Source: Dyadobacter jejuensis
Lineage (GTDB): Bacteria > Bacteroidota > Bacteroidia > Cytophagales > Spirosomataceae
NCBI RefSeq assembly: GCF_003149085.1
Contig: NZ_QGDT01000002.1
Location: 186,001-250,000, forward strand
DNA length: 64,000 nt
Reading direction: 5' to 3'
The first letter of the stretch is position 1. Each line of letters opens with the position of its first letter. Below, one piece after another: positions 46,003 to 56,163 of this stretch. Position numbers and translations under genes: made by a program. Under the pieces are notes generated by a model. That model saw only the letters and a program-made list of their open reading frames with translations, made no database searches and was not told the DNA's origin.

Positions 46003-47901
46003 TTATTGATCGTAGCCTGGGTTTTGTATCAAACTAGCATTCCTGTTAATTTCATCCCGGCTAAAGGGACGGTAATACATTTTATTGACCCAGGTGCGGT
46101 TTTCATGGGCATTATCCGTTACTGGTACATAAGTATAATCGTACACAGTGGTATCGTAATGATAAGGCTCTTTCATGGACATTCCAGCCTTAAATTTACC
46201 AGTTACCGAAATATAAGTCAGGCTTCGGCCCAAGGTAGTAGGGGCAATCAGCCACCGACGTGCATCATGGTAGCGCTGCTCTTCATAAGCCATTTCGATA
46301 CGTTTTTCGTGACGATAAGCCTCCTTAAGCTCCTCTCCTGCTACATTCAGGGCAGGCATACCCGCTCTGAAACGTATCTTGTTAAGCCACTCAAGAGCCT
46401 CAGCTTCTTGTCCTAGTTCGATATAGGCCTCTATGGCGTTAAATACGACTTCGGTATAGCGAATAAATGGCCAAGGAATATTTTGACGATCCTTATTTTC
46501 AACAATATCTGGATTTGGATCGATAAACTTACGTTGGTAGTAGCCAGTCCGGCTTCCGTTCCAGTCCTCGATTGAGCTCTGACGAGTATCCAACCCTTTG
46601 CGGTTGATTAGCTTACCGTCTCCATCCAGGAGGTCATAGGCTCCAGTTTGAATTTGGTCGGCAGGATCGACATTTCCAGATATTTTATCTCTGGGTTTCC
46701 AGTCGGCTGCGTCGAACAAAATGGAGGCGTAGAAGCGAGGATCACGATTTACATAAGGCGAAGCGGCATGCACCGGGTTAGCCCAGTTGAATGGGGTACC
46801 ATCCATCATTTCATAATCGTCGACCAACAAGCCAAGAGGCGTATTTCCAGCCCAGTTATGGTATCCATTGGGCCCGTTGTCCAAACCCTGGCGACGACCG
46901 TTGTCACTGGTGAGGTTGGGCGAGAAGAATTTACCGAAGATAATTTCACTCGCTGCAGAAGCATCTACCGACTTGTCGGCACTACCCCCTCCCATAGAGA
47001 TGGCAATATAGTTTTGCTTACCTTCCTCCGCAGAGACCGGAGCCGTCAAATTCAATTTGTATCCTCCATTACCGGCTGACAATGCCGCTTTGGAGGCATC
47101 TAAAGCCGCTTGCCAACGGGCAGTACGATCTCCAGAAAGATACCCAAGGTATTCGGGGTTCCCAAAATCGGCAAACAATGGCACTTTTGACTTTGCAGTA
47201 GGGATATCATGAAGGTCACTAGCGGCATATAATAACACCCGAGATTTCAACGCCAAAGCGGCCACTTTGCTCGTACGTCCTTTTACAGAAGTTTTACCGT
47301 CTAAAAGCGTTGCGGCCTCATCTAAGTCCTTTACGATAAAATTAATACAATCCTCATAGCTATCGCGGGTTACCGAATAGTCTTCATTGAGTTCATATAC
47401 CTTCGAGATCAGCGGAACACCACCGTAATAGCGTACCAGTTGCTGATAGTAATAGGCCCGAAGAAACAAGGCCTCTCCCATTAAACGATCTTTAAGGGTC
47501 TGATCCTCAAAGGTCGCCGTAGCTAAGTTGGTAATGGCAATATTTGCCGCACGAATGTACTGATACATTTGGCTCCATCCATAGGTGGCATCTACCCATC
47601 CTAGGTTTGAGGGGCTCAAGCTTCCTTCATTCACCGTGTTGATATTACGCCCTGTATGGGTAAATACGGCTTCGTCGGACAGGGACGCGAGCATCTGCTC
47701 ACTAAAACCGCCCTGTTGGAGACCGGCATAGATACCCGTCACGAAACCTTCGGACAATGCCCCGTCACCCCATACGGCAGAACTTGGAATCTCGGTGGGC
47801 GGAGTCACTTCCAAAAAGTCGGTATTACAGGCTGTAATACCCACACTGGCCACCACCGCTGCAGCCAGCAATTTACTTATATTTTTATAGTTCAATTTCA
47901 T
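46003..47901 (-). CDS. SusD/RagB family nutrient-binding lipoprotein
   Basis: A 632-aa surface lipoprotein with lipobox ITAC (Cys25) and the SusD helical repeat layout (residues about 70-330: MGEALFLRAYYYQQLVRYYG and following) and the C-terminal insert NAIEAYIELGQ..EALEWLNKIRFRAG. SusD proteins form the lid of the SusC channel and hold the ligand. No sugar-specific residues can be deduced. It starts 11 bp after the susC stop. Confidence 0.95.
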   Translation of the reverse strand: MKLNYKNISKLLAAAVVASVGITACNTDFLEVTPPTEIPSSAVWGDGALSEGFVTGIYAGLQQGGFSEQMLASLSDEAVFTHTGRNINTVNEGSLSPSNLGWVDATYGWSQMYQYIRAANIAITNLATATFEDQTLKDRLMGEALFLRAYYYQQLVRYYGGVPLISKVYELNEDYSVTRDSYEDCINFIVKDLDEAATLLDGKTSVKGRTSKVAALALKSRVLLYAASDLHDIPTAKSKVPLFADFGNPEYLGYLSGDRTARWQAALDASKAALSAGNGGYKLNLTAPVSAEEGKQNYIAISMGGGSADKSVDASAASEIIFGKFFSPNLTSDNGRRQGLDNGPNGYHNWAGNTPLGLLVDDYEMMDGTPFNWANPVHAASPYVNRDPRFYASILFDAADWKPRDKISGNVDPADQIQTGAYDLLDGDGKLINRKGLDTRQSSIEDWNGSRTGYYQRKFIDPNPDIVENKDRQNIPWPFIRYTEVVFNAIEAYIELGQEAEALEWLNKIRFRAGMPALNVAGEELKEAYRHEKRIEMAYEEQRYHDARRWLIAPTTLGRSLTYISVTGKFKAGMSMKEPYHYDTTVYDYTYVPVTDNAHENRTWVNKMYYRPFSRDEINRNASLIQNPGYDQ

Positions 47902-47912
47902 ATGCTAATTCG

Positions 47913-50900
47913 TTAAAATGCTATACGTACACCCGCATTGATCACCCTCGACTGAGGATAGAACACCCCATTATTGGTGGTGGATTCTGGATCCCAAACC
48001 TTGATTTTATCGAAGGTTAACAGATTCAACCCGTTGACATATATTCTAAAATTGCTCATCCCAATTTTGCTTCCAATGTCTGAAGGCAGGTTGTATCCCA
48101 GTTCAATATTTTTCAAACGAAGATAGTTGTTGCTCTTCAGCCAATAGCTGTTAATACCCGCTTGACCGGTGTTGGTATAGTAGGCGTTGCTACGGTTGGT
48201 AAGGCGTGGATCTACACTGCTTGGGTTATCGATGGTCCAACGGTTATCGTAGGCATATTTCAAATAGTTACCAATGTCGCCCGATTCCGTCAAACCGATA
48301 ATTTGCAAGCCACCCGCAGCTCCTTGGAACAACATCGATAGATCGAAGTTTTTGTAAGACATATAAGCGTTGATCCCGTAGGTAAACCATGGGCGCTGTA
48401 CCTTATCGGTACGAATCCGGTCGTCGGCAGTGATTTTACCGTCAGGACTATTATTTCCATTAGCATCCTTAGGGCCACCTACATCCTTGAATTTCATATC
48501 GCCAGGACGCAAAGTTTTCGTGATGCCACTGTAATCTAAAGTATTGGCGTCGATCTCTGCTTGATCTTTAAACACCCCGTCGTATTGGTAAACCAGGTAA
48601 GATTGGTACGGCATACCGGTGGTTCTTTGGTAAGATGGTGCACCAGGTGTTTCATCCCAGAATTTGATCTGGTTTTTGGCATAGCCTCCATTTACCCCAA
48701 TAGAATAGGTAAAATCGTCGAAATTAGAGTCATAACTCAACTTAAATTCCCAACCTTTATTCTGCAATTTACCCAAGTTTTGAGGGGGTAATTTCCCATC
48801 GATACCCGCTGTAGAGGGAGTAGAACCCACTTTAGGAATAAGGATTTTGGAACGGTTATTGATGAAATAATCGAACTCAAAAGCCAATTTTTCTTTCAAC
48901 AATGTACCTTCAATACCAAAGTTAACATTATTGGCGACCTCCCAAGTGAAGCTGTTATTGGCCACACGAGATTCCAATAACGTCTTAGCCACCTGATCGT
49001 TGATTACGTAAGACCCAAAGCCCATTGTAGACAGGTATTGGTATTCAGCCAAAGTTTCGGTACCCAGGAAATAGGGCTCCGCACCCATTTGGCCCCACGA
49101 TCCTCTTAACTTGACATTCTTAACAACATCGATATTGTTTTTCCAGAAATCCTCTTCCGATATGCGCCATCCGGCCGACACCCCAGGGAAGAATCCGAAA
49201 CGTCCTTCTTTAGGGAATACATAGGATCCATCGACCCTCCACAAGAATTCTGCCAGATATTTTTCCTTAAAGTTATAGCCAGCCCGTCCGAAGTAGCTCA
49301 AACGAGCCCGGTTATAAAGTAGGTTAGTTGTTCCATTGGTATTTCCAAGATTTTGCTCGGCATTACCACCGGCAAACAGTTGATCGACCACCGGCGAGAT
49401 AAAGTACCTTCTATAAGCGAAGAATCCGTCGGCATCCACTTTTTCACGTTGAATACCCGCCATCACATTGAAGTTATGAGCTCCAACTGATTTTTCATAA
49501 GATACCTGTCCCGTTAGCTGAATAGACAGTTCTTGGGAAAAAGTTTCGGTAAGGCGTGGATCGCTAAAAGTAGAACGAACCGACCCTGTAAGTAATGGAG
49601 AAATCCCATCGGCTTCGTAGCTTTTCTTATCCCAGTAGTAGAGCGTCCAAGGTGTTTCCCAGTTTTTTTGCTTCCGCAACTGTTTGTCAATTGCCGCCAT
49701 GGCATTTACTTTCAAACCAGGAACGCCAGGGATCAGGATCTCTAATCCACCGTTGGTTTGAATATAGTCTCTCTTATCATCATTAAAACCAGTCGAATTG
49801 GTCGTTGTTAGTACCGGATTTTGTCCATTCTCGATATCGGGTCCAGGACGTCCGTCGGGCCATTGGGCAATTTCGTTGGGTTTACCACGCATCAGCATCC
49901 TGAAGATACTCCCTGAGGTGTTTCCACCACTAGGGAAATACCGGTTCTCCTCCCTTAATACCAGACCAAGATTAGCTTTTACATACTTATTGATTTTGGT
50001 ATCCAAGTTCAAACGCATATCGTACTGATTGTAGCCAGTAGCACTGTTCTTATAGATACCGTCCTGTTTGAGATACCCCAAGGAAGCTAAAAATTGGGTA
50101 TTTTCGCTACCACCGGTCACTTGCACATTATGACGCTGTTGGGGAGCCCATTTGCGCAATACCGTATCGTACCAGTCGGTATTAGGATGAGTGAGTGGGC
50201 TACTGCCATCCTGGTATTTCTGCAAGTCATCCTGCTTATAGTTCGCTACCAATTCGGCATCCTTGTCGGTACGCTGGTACACCCCAGTCGTCTGAAAAGC
50301 ATCATAAGCGCCCTGCCACTGATCGACCGGAAGGTTATCATAAATTTGCAGTTCGTTTCTGATGGTAGAGTATTCATAAGCATTGGCCATAGTAGGCGTC
50401 CTAGTAGGCTGGGATAGCCCAAAGTTCATATCATAGGAGATCTGTGGTTTTCCTGTCTTCCCTCTTTTGGTGGTGATCAGGATAACTCCATTACCCGCAC
50501 GCGAACCATAAATGGCCGCAGCAGCATCTTTAAGGACGGATACACTTTCGATATCCGCTGGGTTGATGCGGTCCAAACCTCCAGAACGGTTAGGAACTCC
50601 ATCGACCACGATAAGGGCATCGCTGTTTCCTAGGGAGTTGGTACCCCGGATACGGATGGCCGAGCCATCCTGCCCAGGCTCTCCACTGGCCTGCACGGCC
50701 GATACGCCAGGAAGGCGTCCTCCTAGGGAGTTGGAAAGGTTGGTGGCTGGTGCTTTGGCCAAATCTGCTCCTTTAACGGCCGTTACCGAACCGGTTAAAG
50801 TGGCCTTTTTAGCGGTACCATACCCCACCACCACTACTTCTTCCAAGGCCTTGGTGTCGTCCATCAGGACTACATCGATCTTGGATCTGCTTCCTACTTG

Positions 50901-51176
50901 AACTTCTTGTGAAAGATAGCCAATAAAAGAATAGATTAAGGTGTTACTCCCATCGGGAAGCGATACGGAATACTTCCCATCAATATCGGAAACAGTACCC
51001 GCCGTTGTTCCTTTGACTACCACACTCACTCCAGGGAGTGCCTGTCCTTTGTTATCCTGCACTACCCCTTCGACGGTTTTTTGGGCCATAGCGCCAAACG
51101 CCGTCATGAAGGCGAGTAACAGTGAAAATACGAATCGGGAATGATCCCGGCTCGCCCATCGAGTAGTAATTCTCAT
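47913..51176 (-). CDS. SusC/RagA family TonB-dependent receptor
   Basis: A 1087-aa outer-membrane channel. A signal peptide is followed by a carboxypeptidase-like domain (about 35-110, VEGVVQDNKGQALPGVSVVV), the TonB box region (EEVVVVGYGTAKKATLTGSV), a plug domain (about 125-235) and the 22-strand barrel. It works with the downstream SusD in TonB-driven uptake. No anti-sigma-interacting N-terminal domain is seen. Regulation is unclear: the upstream gap of about 540 bases has no adjoining regulator gene. Confidence 0.95.
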   Translation of the reverse strand: MRITTRWASRDHSRFVFSLLLAFMTAFGAMAQKTVEGVVQDNKGQALPGVSVVVKGTTAGTVSDIDGKYSVSLPDGSNTLIYSFIGYLSQEVQVGSRSKIDVVLMDDTKALEEVVVVGYGTAKKATLTGSVTAVKGADLAKAPATNLSNSLGGRLPGVSAVQASGEPGQDGSAIRIRGTNSLGNSDALIVVDGVPNRSGGLDRINPADIESVSVLKDAAAAIYGSRAGNGVILITTKRGKTGKPQISYDMNFGLSQPTRTPTMANAYEYSTIRNELQIYDNLPVDQWQGAYDAFQTTGVYQRTDKDAELVANYKQDDLQKYQDGSSPLTHPNTDWYDTVLRKWAPQQRHNVQVTGGSENTQFLASLGYLKQDGIYKNSATGYNQYDMRLNLDTKINKYVKANLGLVLREENRYFPSGGNTSGSIFRMLMRGKPNEIAQWPDGRPGPDIENGQNPVLTTTNSTGFNDDKRDYIQTNGGLEILIPGVPGLKVNAMAAIDKQLRKQKNWETPWTLYYWDKKSYEADGISPLLTGSVRSTFSDPRLTETFSQELSIQLTGQVSYEKSVGAHNFNVMAGIQREKVDADGFFAYRRYFISPVVDQLFAGGNAEQNLGNTNGTTNLLYNRARLSYFGRAGYNFKEKYLAEFLWRVDGSYVFPKEGRFGFFPGVSAGWRISEEDFWKNNIDVVKNVKLRGSWGQMGAEPYFLGTETLAEYQYLSTMGFGSYVINDQVAKTLLESRVANNSFTWEVANNVNFGIEGTLLKEKLAFEFDYFINNRSKILIPKVGSTPSTAGIDGKLPPQNLGKLQNKGWEFKLSYDSNFDDFTYSIGVNGGYAKNQIKFWDETPGAPSYQRTTGMPYQSYLVYQYDGVFKDQAEIDANTLDYSGITKTLRPGDMKFKDVGGPKDANGNNSPDGKITADDRIRTDKVQRPWFTYGINAYMSYKNFDLSMLFQGAAGGLQIIGLTESGDIGNYLKYAYDNRWTIDNPSSVDPRLTNRSNAYYTNTGQAGINSYWLKSNNYLRLKNIELGYNLPSDIGSKIGMSNFRIYVNGLNLLTFDKIKVWDPESTTNNGVFYPQSRVINAGVRIAF

Positions 51177-51720
51177 AGATTGTTGGTTAAAATATGATTA
51201 GAAATGGTAAAATTTTGGCAAAATCAACTCACCATCGGTAACCTCCATAGGCAGGCCCTTCAAACGATCTTGATGCTTAGAAAAGGTACCCATCAACCCC
51301 TTTAGAAGTACTTTATGATAGGTTAATTATGCGCATACAAATTAATAATTCGAATTAGAATTTCAAGTGTAATTTTAACACAAACTATTAATTGACTCCA
51401 CAAAGTTATAAAGAATGTAATATTATAGAGAAGAATCTATTCCTTTATTTTTAATTAATATTAAATAACCGCCAAAAATTATTAAAAAGGAATTAAAATT
51501 ACTTTGTAACTCAACTGATGTTTTTCTAATACATACGACTTCTATAAAACATTTATCCACTGTATTTTACAGAAAAATAAAATTGTATTTTTCAAACTCC
51601 AAACAGGGAGGTACCATATCTAATAGCAAGTAAATACCCTTAAATTTATATATCAAAATTGCCAAAATAATATCATAATAATCGCTTATCTTCACATCCT
51701 AATCACATGTGATAACCCGG
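51177..51720. other. AT-rich intergenic region between susC and haloperoxidase copy 2
   Basis: A divergent promoter region of about 540 bases. CAAAGTTA at 51401-51408 reads TAACTTTG on the minus strand and could be a -7 box for susC with a leader of about 220 bases, but no -33 TTG fits. No open frame, RNA gene or repeat that I can support is seen. Confidence 0.5.
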
Positions 51721-53052
51721 ATGAAAAATAAGTACATACCTTTCCTGTTAAGCCTGCTATTGTGGGGCTGTGATCAGGGCTCCTCCCCCGAGGAGTATAA
51801 TGCGAAAGCCAGCAACCCACAGTATTTACACGAAACCGTTACGCATTTAACGGACGTCATTATACACGATATATTTAAACCGCCTGTAGCCAGCCGCATT
51901 TATGCCTATGCCAGCCTTGCGGCCTACGAAGCCTTAGAACCTGGAAGTGACGACTTTCAATCCTTAGGAGGGAAACTAATCGGTTATCAAAAACCGGCTC
52001 CTCCACAAGCTCAAGAAGAATACTGCTACCCCCTTGCCAGCATCCAGGCGTTGATGGTAGTAGGAAAAGCCCTTACATTTTCCGAAGATATGTGGGTAGA
52101 TTATCAAAGAGACCTGTTAGATAAGTACAAAAGTATGGGGATACCTTCGGCTGTTTATAAGCGTTCGGTTGCTTATGGTGATTCCGTGGCCGCGCATGTG
52201 CTTGCCTATGCCAATAAAGATAATTATAAGGAGATACGCGGTTATCGTTATACGGTTACTAACGAGCCAGGAACCTGGGTCCCTACTCCCCCTTCATATG
52301 CCGATGCCTGCGAGCCCAAATGGAATACGGTAAGGACCTTTACACTCGACTCGGCTTCCTTGTACCGGTGCCCTCCCCCCATACCTTACGACTTAAATAA
52401 AAACAGTGCCTTTATGAAGCTATGCATGGAGGTATATGATATCAGCAAGGAATTAACGGAGGAGCAACGTGCCACCGCTTACTTTTGGGACGACAACGCC
52501 TTCGTGACCAATGTAGTTGGCCACGCCATGTTTGCCAACAAAAAAATGACCCCTCCGGGCCATTGGCTCGCCATAGCGCGCACGGTAGCTACCGACAAAC
52601 AGCTTGATCTTATGCACGCCACCGAGACTTACACCTTGGCTTCTTTGGCCTTATACGATGGCTTTATCTCCTGTTGGGATGAAAAATACCGTTCCGTTCG
52701 CATCCGTCCAGAGACGGTCATCAATAATGGCTGGGACCCCGCATGGCGCCCTTACCTAGAGACGCCGGCTTTCCCGGAGTATGTGAGTGGCCATAGTGCC
52801 ATTTCAGCGGCCTGCGGTGTGGTACTTACGGAGCTTCTAGGCGATAATATCGCCTTTACCGACACCACAGAAAGGCAATATGGGCATGGTGTAAAGTCCT
52901 TTAAATCCTTTAAAGACGCCTACTGGGACGCCTCTATCAGTCGTGTTTACGGGGGCATCCACTTCCGCGATGGCGTGGAAGAAGGCACTTACCTAGGCGA
53001 AAAAATAGGCCATCACGTGTTAAAAACGGCTAGGACTAGGAAGGGGGAATAG
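51721..53052 (+). CDS. Vanadium-dependent haloperoxidase-like lipoprotein, copy 2
   Basis: A 443-aa paralogue of copy 1 on the other side of the SusCD-UnbV genes. It has a lipobox WGC (Cys17) and the same catalytic pattern: Lys322 and Arg329 (KYRSVRIRP), Ser356-Gly357-His358 (VSGH), Ser407-Arg408 and His414 (SRVYGGIHFRD). The ATG at 51721 is used; the frame also opens at GTG 51709, which would add four residues before the signal. Divergent from susC, so expressed separately from copy 1. Confidence 0.85.
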   Translation: MKNKYIPFLLSLLLWGCDQGSSPEEYNAKASNPQYLHETVTHLTDVIIHDIFKPPVASRIYAYASLAAYEALEPGSDDFQSLGGKLIGYQKPAPPQAQEEYCYPLASIQALMVVGKALTFSEDMWVDYQRDLLDKYKSMGIPSAVYKRSVAYGDSVAAHVLAYANKDNYKEIRGYRYTVTNEPGTWVPTPPSYADACEPKWNTVRTFTLDSASLYRCPPPIPYDLNKNSAFMKLCMEVYDISKELTEEQRATAYFWDDNAFVTNVVGHAMFANKKMTPPGHWLAIARTVATDKQLDLMHATETYTLASLALYDGFISCWDEKYRSVRIRPETVINNGWDPAWRPYLETPAFPEYVSGHSAISAACGVVLTELLGDNIAFTDTTERQYGHGVKSFKSFKDAYWDASISRVYGGIHFRDGVEEGTYLGEKIGHHVLKTARTRKGE

Positions 53053-53076
53053 GGGTTAGGGGTTAGGGGTTAGGGG
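53052..53076 (+). repeat. Telomere-like TTAGGGG array
   Basis: Four runs of GGGG separated by TTA begin within the stop codon of haloperoxidase copy 2. The array is followed by degenerate relatives of the unit (TTAAAAG, TTAAAGG, TTAAAGG). Four G4 runs with 3-nt loops fit the intramolecular G-quadruplex pattern in the coding-strand sequence. Confidence 0.8.
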
Positions 53077-53082
53077 TTAAAA

Positions 53083-53139
53083 GTTAAAGGTTAAAGGCGG
53101 CCGCTTTTAACCGCGCGGCGGCCGCCTTCGACTTTTAAC
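53083..53139. terminator. GC-rich hairpin between convergent genes
   Basis: GGCGGCCGC (53096-53104) and GCGGCCGCC (53118-53126) form a 9-bp GC stem with a 13-nt loop. The flanking arms (53083-53095 and 53127-53139) extend it to 22 bp, with one mismatch and two G-T pairs. It lies between the convergent haloperoxidase and nadB genes, so it may end transcription, but no T run follows; a repeat element is the alternative. Confidence 0.55.
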
Positions 53140-53175
53140 AAAACACTAAATCTTCAGGAAATAACACCTAATAAC

Positions 53176-54762
53176 CTAACTCCTATCCCCTACATGATCG
53201 CTGTTAAAATGTAGGCCTATGTTTTCACGGCGGGCCATGGCCATTTTGAGCACTAGATAGGCTACGTTGATCATATTCCTAAGTTCACAAATCGGCACCG
53301 AAACTTTGGACTCCTTGTACAGTTCTTCATGTTCTTTATGAAGGAGTTCGAGGCGGTCGTAAGCCCTTTTCATCCTACGATTGGTACGGACGATTCCGAC
53401 ATAGTTGGACATGATACTGTTGAGCTCTCGGGTCATTTCGGTCACTAATACATGCTCTTCGGGGTGAGTGGTCCCCGAATCATCCCATTCGGGGATCCCG
53501 TCGGGAATGACAGCTCCTGCGAAGCCCGCCACGGCACTTTCGTAGGCCTTATGCCCAAAAACCGCCGCTTCAAGCAGGGAGTTGGAGGCCAGGCGATTCG
53601 CCCCATGTAGGCCCGTACAGGCACATTCGCCTACTGCATATAAGAAATTAATATTCGTCTTTCCATGGGCATCTACCCGAATTCCCCCACACATATAATG
53701 TTGGGCCGGTACGACGGGGATCATGTCTTTACGTATGTCTATACCAGTATCCAGGCAGTACTGGGTGATATTGGGGAAATGCTCTAAGAATTTGTCATAA
53801 TCGCAATGACGAACATCCAAATAGACGTGATCGACCCCATTTTTCTTCATTTCAGAGTCGATGGCTCTGGCCACGATATCCCTGGGAGCCAGGGAAAGCC
53901 GCTCATCGTAATGCTCCATAAAGGTACTCCCGTCCTCATGTTTCAGGATGCCACCAAACCCCCTTACCGCTTCCGAGATAAGGAATGAAGGCTTTTTTCC
54001 TTGTTGATAGAGGCTAGTAGGGTGGAACTGTATAAATTCCATATTATCGCAGATCCCCTTGGACCGGTAGGCCATGGCGATGCCGTCGCCCGTGGCGATG
54101 GTGGGATTGGTGGTGCTCTGGTAGATATTGCCGATTCCACCCGTAGCCAACAGGGTGGTTTTGGCCAAAAATTTCTCTACCTGTCCCGTTTTCCTGTTCA
54201 AGACGTAGGCCCCAAAACACTTGATATCGTCGTGATACCTATAGATTGTCGCCCCTAATTGATGCTGTGTAATGAGCTCAACAGCATAATAATGGGTGAA
54301 TATTTGAATGCTTTTATGGCGGCTCACCTCTGCTAGCAGCGCTCTTTCGATCTCTGCTCCTGTAATATCTTTAAAGTGCAGAATACGGTGATCGGAATGT
54401 CCCCCTTCTTTGGCCAGGTCATAAGCCCCACCATGCTCCTTATCGAACCGGGTGCCATAGTCAATCAACTCCATAATCCTTTCGGGAGCCTCCTTTACCA
54501 CAATTTCAACAATTTCTCTATTATTGATACCATCCCCCGCATCCATCGTGTCGTGGATATGTTTTTCGAAGCTATCAGACTCCGCCCATACCACGGCAAT
54601 ACCCCCTTGAGCATATTTGGTATTGGTTTCATCGGCCTGTACCTTGGTAATGACGGCGATGGAAACATCTTGTTGGGTTTGCTCAAAATAGCGGGCTACT
54701 TTGGCAGCATAGCTAAGTCCGGCAATGCCCGAGCCTATCACAAGAAAATCGAATTGAGGCAT
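53176..54762 (-). CDS. nadB: L-aspartate oxidase
   Basis: A 528-aa flavoprotein that oxidises L-aspartate to iminoaspartate, the first step of NAD synthesis. The FAD-binding motif GSGIAGLSYAAK is at residues 8-19, and the family blocks TKVQADETNTKYAQGGIA and GEcACTGLHGANRLASNSL are present; these separate it from succinate dehydrogenase. It follows nadA on the same strand with a gap of 106 bp and delivers its product to that enzyme. Confidence 0.95.
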   Translation of the reverse strand: MPQFDFLVIGSGIAGLSYAAKVARYFEQTQQDVSIAVITKVQADETNTKYAQGGIAVVWAESDSFEKHIHDTMDAGDGINNREIVEIVVKEAPERIMELIDYGTRFDKEHGGAYDLAKEGGHSDHRILHFKDITGAEIERALLAEVSRHKSIQIFTHYYAVELITQHQLGATIYRYHDDIKCFGAYVLNRKTGQVEKFLAKTTLLATGGIGNIYQSTTNPTIATGDGIAMAYRSKGICDNMEFIQFHPTSLYQQGKKPSFLISEAVRGFGGILKHEDGSTFMEHYDERLSLAPRDIVARAIDSEMKKNGVDHVYLDVRHCDYDKFLEHFPNITQYCLDTGIDIRKDMIPVVPAQHYMCGGIRVDAHGKTNINFLYAVGECACTGLHGANRLASNSLLEAAVFGHKAYESAVAGFAGAVIPDGIPEWDDSGTTHPEEHVLVTEMTRELNSIMSNYVGIVRTNRRMKRAYDRLELLHKEHEELYKESKVSVPICELRNMINVAYLVLKMAMARRENIGLHFNSDHVGDRS

Positions 54763-54868
54763 GTAAAAAATAAAAATTACTTATAATTGAATGTATGGAA
54801 GGCTCCCCTTCCTCCCTATGCGAGAGGCCATGAGCCAGATGCTTTAAAACAGACTAGCACGCTAATAC

Positions 54869-55864
54869 TTAAATTCCCTTACTGAGCTCCAGCATCCGTT
54901 CTAGGGAACCATAAGCCTTCAGGCGAATGTCTTCAGGAACATGTATTTCAGGCTGTTCGTAACGCAGGGCATTGTACACCTTTTCGAGGGTATTCATTTT
55001 CATATAGGGGCATTCGGAGCAGGCACAGGTATTATTATCGGAGCCAGGAGCTGGTATCAGCTTTTTGCCGGGAACCGATTCTTTCATTTTATGCAAGATT
55101 CCGGCTTCGGTAGCTACAATAAACTTTTGATGATTCGACGCCTTTACAAATTTGAGAAGGCCGGTAGTAGAGCTTACAAAATCGGATTGGAGCAGAATAT
55201 CTTCCTTGCATTCTGGATGGGCGATCAGCAAGGCATCGGGATGCTCTACGCGCAATTGTGCCAATTTCTCCCTGGAGATGTCAATATGGACGATACAGGC
55301 TCCATCCCACAACACCATGTCGCGTCCTGTTTTCTGAGCCACATACCTACCTAAGTTGGCATCGGGTGCGAATATAATTTTCTGATCCTTTGGCAAACTC
55401 TCCACGATTTGCAAAGCATTGGAAGAGGTGCAAACGATATCGGTAAGGGCTTTTATTTCGGCCGAGCAATTGATATAGCTAATAACGATATGGTCGGGAT
55501 GCTGGGCCTTGAATGCCGCAAACTTATCGGCTGGGGCAGAGTCAGCCAGTGAACAACCGGCATTCATATCGGGAATAACGACTTTCTTATTGGGGCTCAA
55601 TATCTTGGCAGTCTCCCCCATGAAGTGTACACCACAGAATACGATCATTTCGGCTTCGGTAGCCGCTGCCTGTTGCGACAACCCAAGGCTATCACCAATA
55701 TAGTCGGCAAGATCCTGAATGGCACCATCCACATAATAATGGGCTAATATGACCGCATTTTTTTCAATTTTCAATCTATTAATTTCCGCTATCAGATCAA
55801 TATGCTCCGAAACTTTCTCTGTCACATAGCCATAGCGGCTTACCTGTTCTTGGATGGTTGTCAT
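54869..55864 (-). CDS. nadA: Quinolinate synthase A
   Basis: A 331-aa [4Fe-4S] enzyme that condenses iminoaspartate with dihydroxyacetone phosphate to quinolinate. The expected cluster ligands are Cys104 (AGCSLAD), Cys190 (DGACIVH) and Cys285 (CACSECPYM). The conserved AHYY segment is at 41-44. It is the upstream member of the nadA-nadB pair. Confidence 0.95.
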   Translation of the reverse strand: MTTIQEQVSRYGYVTEKVSEHIDLIAEINRLKIEKNAVILAHYYVDGAIQDLADYIGDSLGLSQQAAATEAEMIVFCGVHFMGETAKILSPNKKVVIPDMNAGCSLADSAPADKFAAFKAQHPDHIVISYINCSAEIKALTDIVCTSSNALQIVESLPKDQKIIFAPDANLGRYVAQKTGRDMVLWDGACIVHIDISREKLAQLRVEHPDALLIAHPECKEDILLQSDFVSSTTGLLKFVKASNHQKFIVATEAGILHKMKESVPGKKLIPAPGSDNNTCACSECPYMKMNTLEKVYNALRYEQPEIHVPEDIRLKAYGSLERMLELSKGI

Positions 55865-56092
55865 TCTAAAAGGAATAAATGGCTTTAAATTAAGAATTAA
55901 AAATCCGTTTCTAATTACGATAATAACAAGATTAAAAACAAAAATGGACGATCACCAGACCATAATTGGCTTAAATTCTCAACAAAAATACGGATAAAAC
56001 CGCCTAAAGTCTCGTATTAGCCTAAAATAGAGTAACGGAGTGCCTTTATTCCAGTTTTAAAAAACAGCCTCTGCACGGCCCCATCAAAAAAT

Positions 56093-56134
56093 AAGGTTAA
56101 CAAACCATGCACCTAGGGCTGGTTTGTTAACCTT
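56093..56134 (-). terminator. Terminator of the phosphate transporter gene
   Basis: A 15-bp perfect stem (AAGGTTAACAAACCA at 56093-56107 with its complement at 56120-56134), followed on the minus strand by ATTTTTT. It lies 30 bases beyond the transporter stop. Confidence 0.88.
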
Positions 56135-56163
56135 ATATATATACTACTGTTATTTTTCTTACA

